Positions 1 to 11,076 of a DNA stretch of 44,844 nucleotides are shown here, in pieces. The notes below the pieces were generated by a model that worked only from the letters and a program-made list of their open reading frames with translations, ran no database searches and was not told where the DNA came from. This DNA comes from Diphasiastrum complanatum. Taxonomy: Eukaryota; Streptophyta; Lycopodiopsida; Lycopodiales; Lycopodiaceae. The stretch covers positions 37,224,116 through 37,268,959 of the forward strand of contig CM055110.1 of assembly GCA_029204225.1 (NCBI GenBank). The letters are read 5' to 3'. Positions within the stretch are counted from its first letter, which is position 1; the number at the start of each line of letters is the position of its first letter. A program made the position numbers and the translations under genes.

Positions 1-1
1 A

Positions 2-3000
2 GCGACATCTGCATTCCTCTTTCCCGGCCAGGTAAAGGCTTTTCACTGACAACAAGAATTGTTTTGAGATCATGCTTGTTTGAAAGGAGTTTGAATACAG
101 AGGGGGATAGTTGTTATAGGTAGCTGCTACAGTGAAATGTATTGAATCATTTGTTGATAATGCCTAATTTTGATCTATTCCCAGTAACTTTTGAAGGTAC
201 GAATGTGTATTTGTGAAAACTGGTTTGGGGTCCAACAAGAACATCAAGAATATTTTATGTGAATTATCTCAGGACGTAAACTGATGCACCCTTTTGATGT
301 TTGAAAAAATGAGATGTACTCGTGTTTGGCCGGTTTGGTTGATCAGCATCACTAAACAGGGAATTCAAAAACTACCATGCATGTCATCATGGCAGCACCA
401 TGCATGTAATTATTCCTTTCTCTCAAAAATTTCACTGATAGATTTGTAGCTTCTCAAATCAGCTGCCCATATACCAGGCTTTTGCAACAAGAAACTGTCA
501 TCATCTCATTCAAGGCACATGTAATGTTTTTTTCTCTCTGAAAATGTCAGCGACACATTTGCATCCTGTTCCTAAAGTGAGCTGATTAGTTGCAAGGTTT
601 TTGCAATGATCTTTAATTGGTTGAAGGAATGGTAGTTGCAAATACCTTTGAGGTTTGCTTGATATTTATTGCTCACCTCTGTAAGCTCCTGTAGTATGTG
701 GAAAAGCAACTGCTTCTTTCAAAGGATTAGATACTACTATATCAATGAAGCAGTGTCTCATGGTCAAAGACTTGATGGCAAGATGTTTCTAATCGATCCT
801 GATATGTGTAAAAACTATTCACTGTATGCTTAACCTGCCTGCAATTGCCTGATACTGTTTTATCCGTCATTGGAAGTTTGATTGGATGGGTAACAGCAGC
901 TTGAATGCATTCTCGAGAGGTTGCTATTCAATCCTCAATTTTGAGAGTTTTGTGGGCTGAAACTTGGTATCTTGGCATCATAGCTACCCCAAGGTCAATC
1001 AGTCTTGGCTGCGCTCATTGATTACTTTTGTTTTTCACTGCGCATCTCCATATCTAAAATCAAAATTGTGCTGAAGATGGCTGATTTGGCTCACACATCT
1101 TGGAGAACGGACCAAACGGAGGTTAACTAATAACTTTCCCTACTTTACACAGGGAGCACAGGCATTAGGAATGGGAAAGGAGGCCTTCAGCTTGCCAGCT
1201 GCCACTGCACTTTTTGAAAAGGCCAAGGAGATCCTAGGGTAGGACAATTTCTTTTATAGCCAATTGCATAATTTTCTGAAGTTTTTTCAACACAGCTTTA
1301 CTGGAACTCTGGAGATTTCTTAAGAATCATTTTGTCTAGTAGATAACAGCATCAGCTAAAGTGCTTCTTTTGGCATGGGTAGATACGATCTTTTGGAAAT
1401 CTGCATAGAAGGACCCAAGGAAAAGCTCGATTCCACAGTGATTAGCCAGGTGAAAACTACTTATTTTCTTCCTCATTGACTGTTCAGGATCTTATTGGGC
1501 ATGAATCGATTAAAAAGCTATTCATTTTTAGTCGATTGTAATAGCTAAGAATGTAGACTTTTGGAATCTAGTGCATCAATGTCAGTAAATTACATATGTA
1601 TGATTTCCTTGGTGGTGGGCTGAGTAGTTGAACTTTGCTAAGCTATTACAAAAAATAGTAGAATTTATATGACAAGCTTTGCTGATATTTAAATACTGTG
1701 AAGCTCATCAGAAAATGCTTGTCTCATTGCACTTTATGCAAATTGTAGCCTGCAATATATGTTGCGAGTTTAGCTGCTGTGGAGCTACTGCGCAATCGAG
1801 AGGGAGGCCAAGCAGTTATAGACAGCATTGATGTAACATGTGGATTGAGCTTGGGGGAGTATACAGCGCTTGCTTTTGCGGGTGCTTTCAGGTGTGCTTT
1901 GATGTGCTTGGCTTGGAAGATTTTAAAGGATGGGTTGACTTCTACTTCTTTTAGCAGTCCTATCATAACAAAGTTTGCTGTTTAAAACTCTTTCAATTCG
2001 TCTCTACAGTTTTGAAGACGGTCTTAAGCTTGTAAAACTTCGTGGCGAAGCTATGCAGGTAATCATTGGTGATTCTTTCCATTAATACTTTTCATGTCTG
2101 GCATCTGGATAAGAATCCTTTGCTTTCAGCATGATCACTTTTTCACTACTATTTTCTCTCAAAGAGATAAACTTGGCATGCAGGCTGCTGCTGATGCCAC
2201 CCCAAGTGCAATGACAAGTGTGATAGGACTCAATGCAGATAAGGTGCAAGAGCTCTGCGATGTGGCAAACCAGGAAGTTAGTGAGGAAGAGCGAGTACAA
2301 ATTGCCAACTTCTTATGTCCTGTATGTCCTTTTTCTTTACCTTCGATGGATGAGCCTTGATTGCTATCAATCAATTATATGCAGAATTGTGAAATGGTAA
2401 ATGACATTCTGTAACTTGGCTGACAAGTCAAAACTTTCCAATCCCTCATCCATTGATATGCTCTTATTTCAAAACAGTGCCTTACAGTGGGATCTGTACA
2501 AATCAGATGACAGCCGGTGTCCATAAGACGATTTTTATGATTCATATCTTTGGTTCATAACGTGCCACAATTCCTGATTTGTTATTCATTCTTCTCCTTT
2601 CACTTTCTTGAAGAACGTGTAGGCTTCTGTTCTGTTGGCATAGAGTGACTTCAATTTTCTTCGAGTTTAACTATGCTATTCATTTTAGGGAAATTATGCA
2701 GTATCCGGTGGAGTGAAAGGAGTGCAGGTAGTGGAAGAAAAGGCAAAGTCTTTCAAGGCACGCATGACGGTAATACTCATAACATATACCCAAATGACAA
2801 GTCCAGCAAACTAATCAATTGAACAATAAGATTTTAGTGTTTCATTTGAAAATGGTCCTTTTTCTGAGAATCATTCTTGGCAGGTTCGGCTGGCAGTGGC
2901 AGGGGCATTTCATACTCGCTTCATGAGCCCTGCTGTCTCAAAATTGGAGGCTGCTTTAGCTAAGACTCAAATCAGCACACCAAGAATTCCAGTGATTTCT

Positions 3001-3552
3001 AACGTTGATGCGCAACCACATTCAAGTCCCCAAGTGATCAAAGATATCCTTGCAAAACAGGTAGACCACTTTTTATGCTGATGAATATAATCTAGGATAT
3101 AACTGACAACAAAGGATATATATCTAGATATGGAAGGTGGACTTCTTGCTTGGTTTTATAGCATACAGTTGACCATCTTTTTCTGTCACATGCTGTCACT
3201 TTTTTCAAGATTGTGTCATAAAATGTGATGGTTTTTTTTGCCTATTCTCAAGCGCTCATTACCTCTGTGATAATAGGTAACTTCACCAGTTCAATGGGAG
3301 ACTACTCTGAAAACTCTATTTGGAAAAGGATTGAAAAGTAGCTATGAGCTTGGTCCAGGAAAGGTAAATTGATTATAAAGCTTGAATGTCCATAATCCCT
3401 TCTCTATCATCCTTTCATATAGCAGCCTCTTAAGCGTAATCAATCTGAATATTTCTTGCTGTTGAAGAATCGTTTTTATATTGCAGGTAATTGCAGGCAT
3501 AATCAAGAGAATCGACAAAAATGCCCCACCAGTAGTGAATATTGGCATTTAG
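2..3552 (+). CDS. MCAT: Malonyl-CoA:ACP transacylase copy 1 (5' end outside window)
   Basis: This gene encodes the enzyme that moves malonyl from CoA to acyl carrier protein for plastid fatty-acid synthesis (FabD family). Exons read from splice sites and frame are 2-31, 1153-1238, 1383-1449, 1749-1891, 2010-2058, 2184-2321, 2689-2769, 2884-3060, 3277-3363 and 3487-3552, ending in TAG. The frame is open throughout. Visible family motifs in order are FPGQ|GAQ across the first intron, the nucleophile motif GLSLGE in the exon at 1749, the conserved Arg in KLVKLRGEAMQ, the His motif AGAFHT in the exon at 2884, and the C-terminal YELGPGK followed by IAGIIKRI. The transit peptide and start codon lie before the window. 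Exon lengths match the second copy at 12116-16095 exactly from exon 2 through exon 10. This is the copy with intact catalytic and C-terminal motifs, so it is probably the working one. Confidence 0.93.
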
Positions 3553-4032
3553 AGTGAAGTGGCAACAATCTCTAGCTACATCTGTAAAAGATGTTGCAAG
3601 CATGCCCCTCAATTTCAACCATGGCCATTTGTACAGGCTTATCAAACCCGCAAACAAATTCTTTTGGTGAATGCATAATTACAACCTCCACAGAGTTGCA
3701 GAAAAGGCTTCAGGAGGTTTAGATGAAACGAGATTTTGACTTTTACATCTAAATTCAGATCACAAAACTTTGAAGATTATTTTGTCAGTCATATTGAGAA
3801 TTTCGCCGATATATAGGCTCATCTAACATCAATAACAGAAATGCAAGCATGATAGTAGTTCAGCAGCCAGCTTTGCACTTTTTGAGCTTACATCAAAGTT
3901 AATTTTTTTCTACCCATGATGGTTTCTTAAACGGATTTTTATTGTTAAGATGAGTTTGTGACCACATACGTCAATGTTCCAGGCTATTATTATTTTTTGA
4001 TCCTAGAAATTCGGTGGCTTCTCACACAGGAT
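3553..4032 (+). repeat. 3' flank of MCAT1, duplicated at 16096-16637
   Basis: This is noncoding sequence after the MCAT1 stop, including the likely 3' UTR. It aligns with 16096-16637 with many small differences. The match ends near 4032, where the second copy is interrupted by the LTR that begins at 16638. The piece marks the right edge of the visible MCAT part of the tandem duplication. Confidence 0.8.
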
Positions 4033-5983
4033 TTGCATGAGAGGTAGAAATTTCACGATCGCTCTAAGATCAACATAGGATGCTCTCAGGCCTATGAAAT
4101 TTGTTTGCCATCTTTCCTTTAGCAGTGCTAACAATAGAGGAAATGTGAAATTGCTGCTATGTTATGACAATCAAGTTGTGGCTCTGAGAATCTTAGAGTG
4201 GCATCAACCAAGGGAATGCACGTCCTGTTGCCATGTTTCTGCCTTTATGCCGTCAAGAATACTCAATTCAAATTTGAGATCCGCCAAATAGTTCTTTTGA
4301 TCTTTGTATTCTATGGCACATTTGTACTTTTGCCTCTTTAATGCTTGAACTTCTAAGCAAGATTGCAGACATAATCAAGTGTCAATAATGAGCATCTTTT
4401 AGTTAGATACAAGCATCTGTATGTGATAGCCATGATTGTGGTTGCTGATGACTCAAATAGGAGGGGGGTTGCCCTAACAGTCCACATTATGCTTGATGGA
4501 GTTCAAATGCATACATTCCTTGCAAAATTTGATTCATACACCACCTGCTATATGGGTCTGAACGTCCCAAGTAGGGATAATGTAAGGAATCCACACATTT
4601 GGCACATTCAAGTTAAGGATATGTGGTTGTTTGAATGTAGATAGAAAAGTTGAGACTGGATTTCTTTGTTGATATTATCATGTTTCATGATTATTGTAAG
4701 CATAATGCTTTTGATGTTTTTTTTGCCGAAAATGAGGGTTCTTTGTTGATATTATTATGTTTGATGATTATTGTAAGCATAATGCTGTTCATATACTTAA
4801 AGAGTTCATGCTTGTTGCACGATCTGTAGGAATGAGTAAACATATTATAAGTTGAAACACTAGAGAAGTCATGTTTAGGGCAATTTCCAGTTCCTCTTGG
4901 AATTTCCAAGTTTTCACTACTCAGTATGACCTCAAGGCATTGTAGGTGACATCTACATATAAGCCCTAAAGAAAAGTGTATCATTTCGATGTGAAAAGTA
5001 CTAGAAGACATTACTGGAAGAAAAGTTTATCACTGCGATCATGTGAAATGTACTGGAAGACATTATTGGTTGAATATAGGGCGTAGAAGCAATTTCGAAA
5101 GCTTTTGGTTAACTCTTGACTAAATTGTATTATTTACTGTTCCTTGGGAAACAATGTTTCTAGGATCGATTCAAATTGTAAGGGCAAATTGGTTGCTTTA
5201 AACCAATTCAAATTGGGCCCCAAAAATTTAAATTGGCAAATTGAATTTTGGGTTTTCTAAAAGTGGGAAATTATACTCAATATGGTCAATGGCAAAATCA
5301 GCAATTGATGGTAGGGTGCATCTACATTGCTATAATGCAATTACAACTACCTAATCTTGAGTTCTTGAACTTTTTTGTATTATTGAATCTTGATTTTAAA
5401 ATTTAGCTTCAATGCCCAAAACAAAGTGGTGTAAATTTTTTGCTCAGAAAAGGTATAAATCAAAACAAAAATTTGGATGTCACTTGAACAATCATCACGT
5501 AATTTTCAGTTAGTACTTATTTGCTCATTGCTCAATAATTACTAACTACAAACGAGTCAACAATTTTTGACATAACCTAGAAATTGAAATTCAATTTATT
5601 AGCCTAGAGTGAGTGATGAAATCATAATTAAGTTGCACAACACATGATGTATAATGCAAATGTAAAACTGTTATTGAGTTTGGATGTGGAGTCCTTACAC
5701 ACGTGATACTAGAGTCTATAATGCACTTCAAATACAGGAGCCCTAGATTGCAAGCCAACAAAACATAACATCGAGCGAAAGTGGGAGTTAACTTGCAAAG
5801 ACCCCTTTTGGAGGAAGGTGTTCATATTTTATTTCTCTAGTGATCTTGGTGGCAAATCTAGAATCCTTGTCATGTCAAAGTTCTCTAGATTGGCTTGCAC
5901 AATTTCATTTCTTACAAGTCATGAATCATAGTTCAATCATCGCAAGTCAACTTTCCAGCTAATAATTACAATACACAATTACT
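4033..5983. other. Intergenic region without a recognised gene
   Basis: I see no convincing gene here. Two local tandem duplications are visible: about 4662-4712 recurs at 4742-4792 (shared text includes TTGTAAGCATAATGCT), and about 4974-5012 recurs near 5025-5066 around GACATTA. A 73-codon open frame at 4423-4644 has no recognisable motif and is left uncalled. No counterpart was found in the second duplication unit. Confidence 0.6.
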
Positions 5984-6235
5984 ATGATTTTTTTAGAACA
6001 ACACCTTAAGGATAATAACTTGTTTATTGATTTCATGCAAACAGAGCTAAAAGCTCTAATGGTGTCCATGTTTAAGAAAGACCTTGAATTTCAAAATGTG
6101 CATAGATCATTCATTGGAAAAGAGCAAGGCTTGAAGCAAGTACTGAAAGAATGGGAATTTCAAGAGAATGAGTTATCTGAGTTGCAGGAGGCAATTATTG
6201 TGGAAGTTAAACCAACTCTCTCCCATTTGTTGTAG
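5984..6235 (+). other. Short open frame kept in both duplicated blocks (83 codons)
   Basis: The predicted product is hydrophilic, rich in Glu, Lys and Leu, and could form a helix. I do not recognise the family. The partner at 33245-33460 ends at the same stop and shares the central stretch including KDLEFQNVHRSFIGKEQGLK. The two differ at about ten residues and only about four silent sites over roughly 70 codons, which does not suggest strong protein-level constraint. In the partner the first codons are out of frame because of a one-base difference near 33235. It may be an exon fragment of an old gene or element rather than a living gene. Confidence 0.35.
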
Positions 6236-8219
6236 CATCTATTTGATGAAAATTCTAGGTGTGCGTCATGCATATTTACTTAATTTGCAATTGTTGAACC
6301 ACGGACATAGGAAAGCTAGGTAGGATTACAAATGCCAAACATGACACAGAAAACACTCTTTCAACTCAATTTGCTCGATGTGGTCATGTTTACAAATCTA
6401 GCTTTAAAGAAAGAATAGCACCCTCTAAATCTTTTTAAAACAAAGAACATCAATTGGAAAAACTATATGCAACCAAAATCGTGGAGAAAGCTTAGCTTCA
6501 ATATGATGGTTTTATAGGGTTAAGAACGCATATATCCCATTGATAAGTCATGTTGCATTATTGTTGTATTATTATGTGATAAGTTTAACTAGCCCAACCT
6601 TGTTTTGTCAAAAAGTATTAATGCTTTTGGTAATCCTTTCAAGTAATTCTGCAGCTTACAGAATGCAACTCAATGGAATGGCCTTGTTATAAACATGAGG
6701 ACGATGATGTTGTTACTCCTAACCAAACCATATCATAGTAGAGTCCACCGAAATTCACGACGACATTGGACTGACAACCAATAACGCAGTTTCCAATTGG
6801 TTCATAAGCCTCATGCCTACCGATTACATTGCAAAGGCAATGAGGAACATATGTCAACAATGACTTGTGATGTCCACCATCCAATGATGAAGGTATGTCA
6901 ACAATCTACAACTGTTGCAAATTAAAGTAGCTAGAGACCCTCTCCCAAATTAAAAATGTATTCTGACAAGATTGCAGATGCCAACATCAACCAATGAGCA
7001 TAATGCATCTTGGTTTCCAAGGAAAGCTTGAACTTGGGACCAAAGAAACCATGGATGCCAAGCTAAACAACTTAGGCAACCTCGTTGGTTGTTTCAATGA
7101 GCATAATGGCGCATAAGCCACATAAACGCAACAACCCAACATTTACCTACAAAATACAATCATAGTGCTTCATGAGGAGCACAATTTAGCAAGACAAGTT
7201 TGTCTTGCGAGTAGTTCGAGCAACACGTCTTTGCAAGAAGAGTATGCAAATAGAGCAAGCAGTTTGAGAGTAGTTCAGGCATGCGAACAATAGTCGATCT
7301 TTAAGAGTGTTTGAGCAACCAATCTGATGCCCCAATCACGTGAAGAATCCGGTTCCCAGATGTGCAGCCAGGAAGTGGCTTTTGCCCACATGGAAAAAAA
7401 TTTGTGAGCCAGTTCATGACACTCTAGTTCCTGGTTGTAACACCATAGCCGAGATTTGCTTTTCTGCAAAACCAGGAACTATTGGCTGGTTGAGGTGGAG
7501 CCATTTGTCGGCACATAAAAGGCTTCATGTGGTCAGGCTACGAGAGCCGTCAAACCACCATGCGTAGCCCACACATGTGGCACTTGCATTGCATTCGCGT
7601 TGAGGGTAGCCCAATGCCGGGTTGCCCATTTGCATGCAGGCAACTAGAATGGGACAAATGGCCCCAACGTTGGGTAGGGCCTGCCAAAGGGGGGCAGGGG
7701 GTTGCAAACCTCCCTTTCAGCTTCAGCACAGCCATGTGGCAAAGACGCGTCCCTCCGCTTTTGTATCCCACCTTCTCCTCTGCTTTTGCTTCGAGCTACC
7801 TCCCATCGTCGTCGTTGTCGCCCCTGACGATGTCCTACAACTTTACCACCAGGTTTTGTGTTATTCCCCTTTTATTTGATCTGCGCTTGCTTTGCTTTTT
7901 GTTTTCGGCAATCTGTCATCAATTCACATTTATTTCTCAACTCCTTACATTCATACTGATAACCCCTGTTTTTTGTGGTTAGCACCATCGCTTCTATTCA
8001 TGACTTTGTATTTCAGTAGTTTGACACTGCGTGTGCTAGGTTTACTCTTGCTGGTTCACTTTCCACTTCGGCACTTGATTCCTTATAGCTTGTAGGTTTT
8101 TTTATTGCATGCCAGAGCCAATATTAGGGTTTGATAATTCATATTCATGGATTCAAAAGCGCGATTTAGATGGTTTTGAATGACTATTTGTAGCTGCTCA
8201 CTGTAACATGTGAATTAAA
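5990..8219 (+). repeat. Segmental duplication copy A: PAP upstream region and first exon
   Basis: The block matches 33217-35142 in the same orientation, about 27 kb away. The match runs through the short open frame at its left end, the promoter-like stretch around 7500-7770, the first exon and the start of intron 1. A copia element splits it at 8220, and the match resumes at 10384-10431. No later poly(A) polymerase exon follows, so this is an orphan 5' end. It lacks two features of the intact copy: the TATA-like run reads TTTTGTATCC (near 7759) instead of TTTTATATCA, and neither G-box is present. Confidence 0.85.
7830..7852 (+). pseudogene. Orphan copy of the PAP first exon
   Basis: An ATG followed by a splice donor (ACCACCAG|GTTTTG) matches the first exon of the poly(A) polymerase gene at 34716-34737. 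The orphan is 23 nt from ATG to donor against 22 nt in the intact gene, so its phase would no longer fit the downstream PAP exon. No second PAP exon lies downstream. It is a relic of the duplicated gene. Confidence 0.7.
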
Positions 8220-8376
8220 TGATAGATTAATCAGAGCGCATGCATAGTACATGATCAAAGTGAAAGCATAAATCATTCTCAGTACACCAAAATGTGAGAA
8301 CAAGAAATAGAGATAGCACAAAACGTGTTTTCTCATTCGTATCCACAGTTCATATACAAAAATGGGTTGCTCATCA
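8220..8376 (-). repeat. 3' LTR of the copia fragment
   Basis: The LTR begins TGATGAGCAACC and ends CTATCA when read on the minus strand. The polypurine tract, complement of CGCTCCCACTTTAAAC, lies immediately before it. No second copy of this LTR occurs in the window. Confidence 0.8.
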
Positions 8377-8399
8377 CGCTCCCACTTTAAACACGTTTA

Positions 8400-8544
8400 T
8401 CATCTATAAACTACCATTATGTAATAACAACATGTATTAACATATGCGTCGTGAACTAAAACCAAAAGTGACAGATAACAGATTATCTTTTGTCACATGG
8501 CTGGGATTGACAGTTGGTGATCTGTTGTAATCATATACGTCATC
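8400..8544 (-). repeat. 145-bp repeat, copy between RNase H and the polypurine tract
   Basis: The segment is identical to 10229-10373 except for one base (G at 8451, A at 10280). Both copies begin and end with TCATC on the plus strand. It follows the RNase H stop codon closely, so this is probably its original place in the element's 3' untranslated part. Confidence 0.9.
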
Positions 8545-8551
8545 CTCAATC

Positions 8552-9442
8552 CTAGCCATTCTCTATTATAGAGTCTGTTACCCCCATTGCTTTCCTTAAT
8601 CGATCAAATCTACATTTTGGTAATGCCTTAGTCATGACATCTGCAATCATTTCATCTGTCGTACAATAATTCAAGATCATTTCATTGTTTTGTACTAGAT
8701 TTCTAATGAAATGATACTGAATATCAATATTTTTACTTTTCTTATGAAAACCACCATTTTTGCATATGAAAATGCAACCCTGATTGTCATTATACATCTG
8801 CGTATTCTCAATTTTTATTCCCAATTCTGTGCAGAAATGACTAATCCAAATATATTCTCTCGCTCCATGACATAGCCCCATTATTTCAGCTTCTGTAGAT
8901 GACAAGGCTACTGATTTTTGTTTCAAGCTTCCCCAACTGATAGCTGCATTTCCCATTAAGAAAACAAATCCGCACGTGGACTTTCTGTCATCTAGATCCC
9001 CTGCCCAGTCAGAATCTGCATACCCTAATATTCCACGACAGGGGGCCTGATAACATAATCCATATTTCATTGTCCCATTAAGATATCTTAGGACCCTTTT
9101 TGCTGCTTGCCAATGCTTTAGCCCTGGATTCACCAAATAACGACTCAGTATCCCTGTAGCAGTGCAAATATCTGGTCTTGTACACACCATAGTGTACATG
9201 AGAGATCCAATCAAGCTTTTGTAAGGATACTTATTCATTTCATATTGTTCTTCATCTGTTTTTGGTGACATCTCAGTACTGAGTATGATACCTGCTTCCA
9301 ATGGTATCCCTACTGGCTTTGAACCTTCCATGCCATATCGTGTCAGCATATTCCATATATATCTTTCCTGATTCAAATGGATTCTTTTATTTACCCTGTC
9401 TCTGATTACCTGTATTCCCAAGCAATAGCGTAATTCTCCCAT
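8552..9442 (-). pseudogene. Copia RNase H and end of reverse transcriptase
   Basis: The 296-codon frame starts at a MGELRYCLGIQ block typical of the copia reverse transcriptase tail. It continues through the YLNGTMKYGLCY region, then the RNase H motifs ADSDWAGD, RKSTCGF, SSTEAE and the late YNDNQGCI and KNIDIQYHFIR blocks. It ends in TAG just before the 145-bp repeat. It is one base out of frame with the reverse transcriptase frame upstream; the switch lies near 9443-9475. The frame itself has no internal stop. Confidence 0.9.
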
Positions 9443-9458
9443 ATCTTTCGTTTCAAAT

Positions 9459-10232
9459 TTAGAGTTTAGATCTGTTTTGCATTCTCAACTCTTCTGCATT
9501 ATTTCCAATTAATATGATGTCATCAACATATATTGCCATAATTGTTATATCAGAATTTGTTCTTCTGAAGAACACACTTTGATCTGTGTTGCAACGTTGA
9601 AAACCTTTGCTGATGAGGAATTTTTCAATATTCTCATACCACATCCGAGAGGCCTGTTTAAGGCCATATAATGCCCTCTTTAATTTACAGACCTTGTTGT
9701 GATCTTGCTCAAACCCCTCAGGTTGCAGCATATACACATCTTCATTTAGATCTCCGTTTAAGAAAGCTGTTTTGACATCTAACTGATATATCTGAAAATC
9801 ATTTATAGCTGCCCAGGATAGAAGTAACCTGATTGATCCTATTCTTGCCACCGGAGCAAACGTTTCATCGAAGTCAACTCCTTCAACCTGCGCATATCCT
9901 GTAGTCACATTTCTGGCTTTGTACTTTTCGATTTTTCCTTCTGCATTGAATTTGAGCTTGAATATCCATTTGCAACCTATTGCTTTTCTTCCGTCTGGTA
10001 GTTTTACTAAATCCCAGGTATCATTCTTCTGAATTGAATTCATTTCATCTACCATTGCTTGGTGCCACATATTCCACTCTTCAGAATCCTTTGCAGATTG
10101 ATAGTTCAATGGTTCTGTAACATGTTCTTTACTCAGAAACACCATTTCATCAAAACGTTTGGGTACCTTTCTGGCTCTGATATGTCTTTTCTCTTGATTA
10201 GGATTTTCTTCTGCGACTGCTTGTGGAATCAT
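9459..10232 (-). pseudogene. Copia reverse transcriptase, truncated at the 5' side
   Basis: The 257-codon frame shows the copia reverse transcriptase order: WHQAMVDEMNSI, WDLV, GCKWIFKLKFN, YKARNV, VDFDETFAPVAR, QLDVKTAFLNGDL, ALYGLKQASRMWYE and the catalytic YVDDIILIG. Its apparent ATG lies exactly where the 145-bp repeat joins pol and is probably an internal Met rather than a true start. Integrase, protease and gag that should precede it are absent. A frameshift separates it from the RNase H part. Confidence 0.92.
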
Positions 10233-10373
10233 CTATAAACTACCATTATGTAATAACAACATGTATTAACATATGCGTCATGAACTAAAACCAAAAGTGA
10301 CAGATAACAGATTATCTTTTGTCACATGGCTGGGATTGACAGTTGGTGATCTGTTGTAATCATATACGTCATC
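10229..10373 (-). repeat. 145-bp repeat, copy next to the primer-binding site
   Basis: This copy differs from 8400-8544 at one base. On the minus strand it sits directly between the PBS and the truncated pol. Its terminal GATGA overlaps the pol junction and the PBS-proximal junction, which looks like microhomology at both joins. Confidence 0.9.
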
Positions 10374-10381
10374 TGATACCA
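10372..10381 (-). other. Copia primer-binding site
   Basis: The minus strand reads TGGTATCAGA, the usual match to the 3' end of initiator tRNA-Met found in plant copia elements. It should be preceded by the 5' LTR but is followed on the plus strand only by GC and the flanking ATTAAA. Confidence 0.75.
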
Positions 10382-10383
10382 GC

Positions 10384-10431
10384 ATTAAATTTTCTCATTC
10401 TTAGTTTGAACTAGCCGTAGTTGATCTGTAC
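10384..10431 (+). repeat. End of segmental duplication copy A (PAP intron 1)
   Basis: The sequence resumes the match to 35095-35142 (TTAGTTTGAACTAGC...GTTGATCTGTA) after the copia insertion and then stops matching abruptly. I place the junction of the tandem duplication here, inside the first PAP intron. Confidence 0.75.
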
Positions 10432-10887
10432 TCTGGCAGAACTTAGGGTTTCAACTAGCCATGGTTGGTTTAGAAACTCAATACTCTGAATATTTAGATG
10501 ATTTTTGTGTATAGCGGACTATCTTCGAGTGGTGTTAACTACGCTTAAAATCTCTGTGCTGCAAATATGTTGTTATCTTTTCAACATTGACCCTCCATCA
10601 AGTCAAAGTAACATTTTCGGTAGACTTTCTTGTTATCTAAGAAAACCCCAATTTATGGTTATGTTTTGTTCCCTCACGGGCACACAGTATCTAGGAGGTA
10701 GAAATTTTCCAGTATATGCTTAACCCCATATGAGTTACATACCTGGCATCTCCTGTCATGTCCGTTATTCCCCTGCAGCAATGCACGTTTCTCCTAGATT
10801 TGGGCACGCACATATTGGACAATTGACACAGGGTCCCCTGACCAGGAAGTAATTGTGCATTGGGCAGTTCAGGGTTATCACAGCTGC
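10432..10887. other. Spacer upstream of MCAT2
   Basis: No gene is visible. The stretch links the PAP intron remnant to the MCAT2 promoter. A 72-codon open frame at 10505-10723 has no recognisable features. Confidence 0.5.
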
Positions 10888-10898
10888 TTTATATATGG
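10888..10898 (+). promoter_or_regulatory. Candidate TATA box of MCAT2
   Basis: TTTATATATGG lies about 180 bases before a likely noncoding first exon that ends at a strong donor (AG|GTGAGT, 11076/11077). Transcription would start near 10920. The call rests on sequence and position only. Confidence 0.45.
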
Positions 10899-10919
10899 GG
10901 AATTGCAAGTGAGTGTAAT

Positions 10920-11076
10920 TTTTGAGATGATATGAAAACGACAGTAGTTTGTTTTAAGCAGGAGTACGCTCATAGTTTACTTACCAGAGATTGAGCTGAG
11001 GGTATCTTGAGTTAGCGGCAGAGGACAGGAGCGATCTGGAGCACAGAGCACAGGACAGGAGCGATCTCGAGCAGAG
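10920..11076 (+). other. Likely 5' UTR exon of MCAT2
   Basis: The stretch carries two near-identical copies of ACAGGAGCGATCT (about 11024-11066) and ends at the donor GCAGAG|GTGAGT. The matching acceptor is TTTGCAG at 12065-12071, so a 5' UTR intron of about 1 kb (11077-12071) would separate it from the coding exon. The start of the exon is a guess from the TATA position. Confidence 0.45.

Larger units (their letters stand above)
8220..10383 (-). mobile_element. Ty1/copia element fragment with a single LTR
   Basis: On the minus strand the order is PBS (TGGTATCAGA, 10381-10372), a 145-bp repeat, the 3' half of pol (reverse transcriptase and RNase H), the same 145-bp repeat, a polypurine tract (complement of 8377-8392) and one 157-bp LTR (8376-8220) with TG...CA ends. 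The expected 5' LTR next to the PBS is absent; only two bases separate the PBS from the flank. ATTAAA flanks both sides (8214-8219 and 10384-10389), consistent with a target duplication. The empty site is visible at about 35093-35103 in the duplicated block, so the boundaries are well fixed. Gag, protease and integrase are missing. Confidence 0.88.

Noticed and set aside
7527-8095. Several overlapping frames in the PAP promoter block
   Set aside because: They do not agree between the two duplicated copies and lie over promoter and intron sequence.
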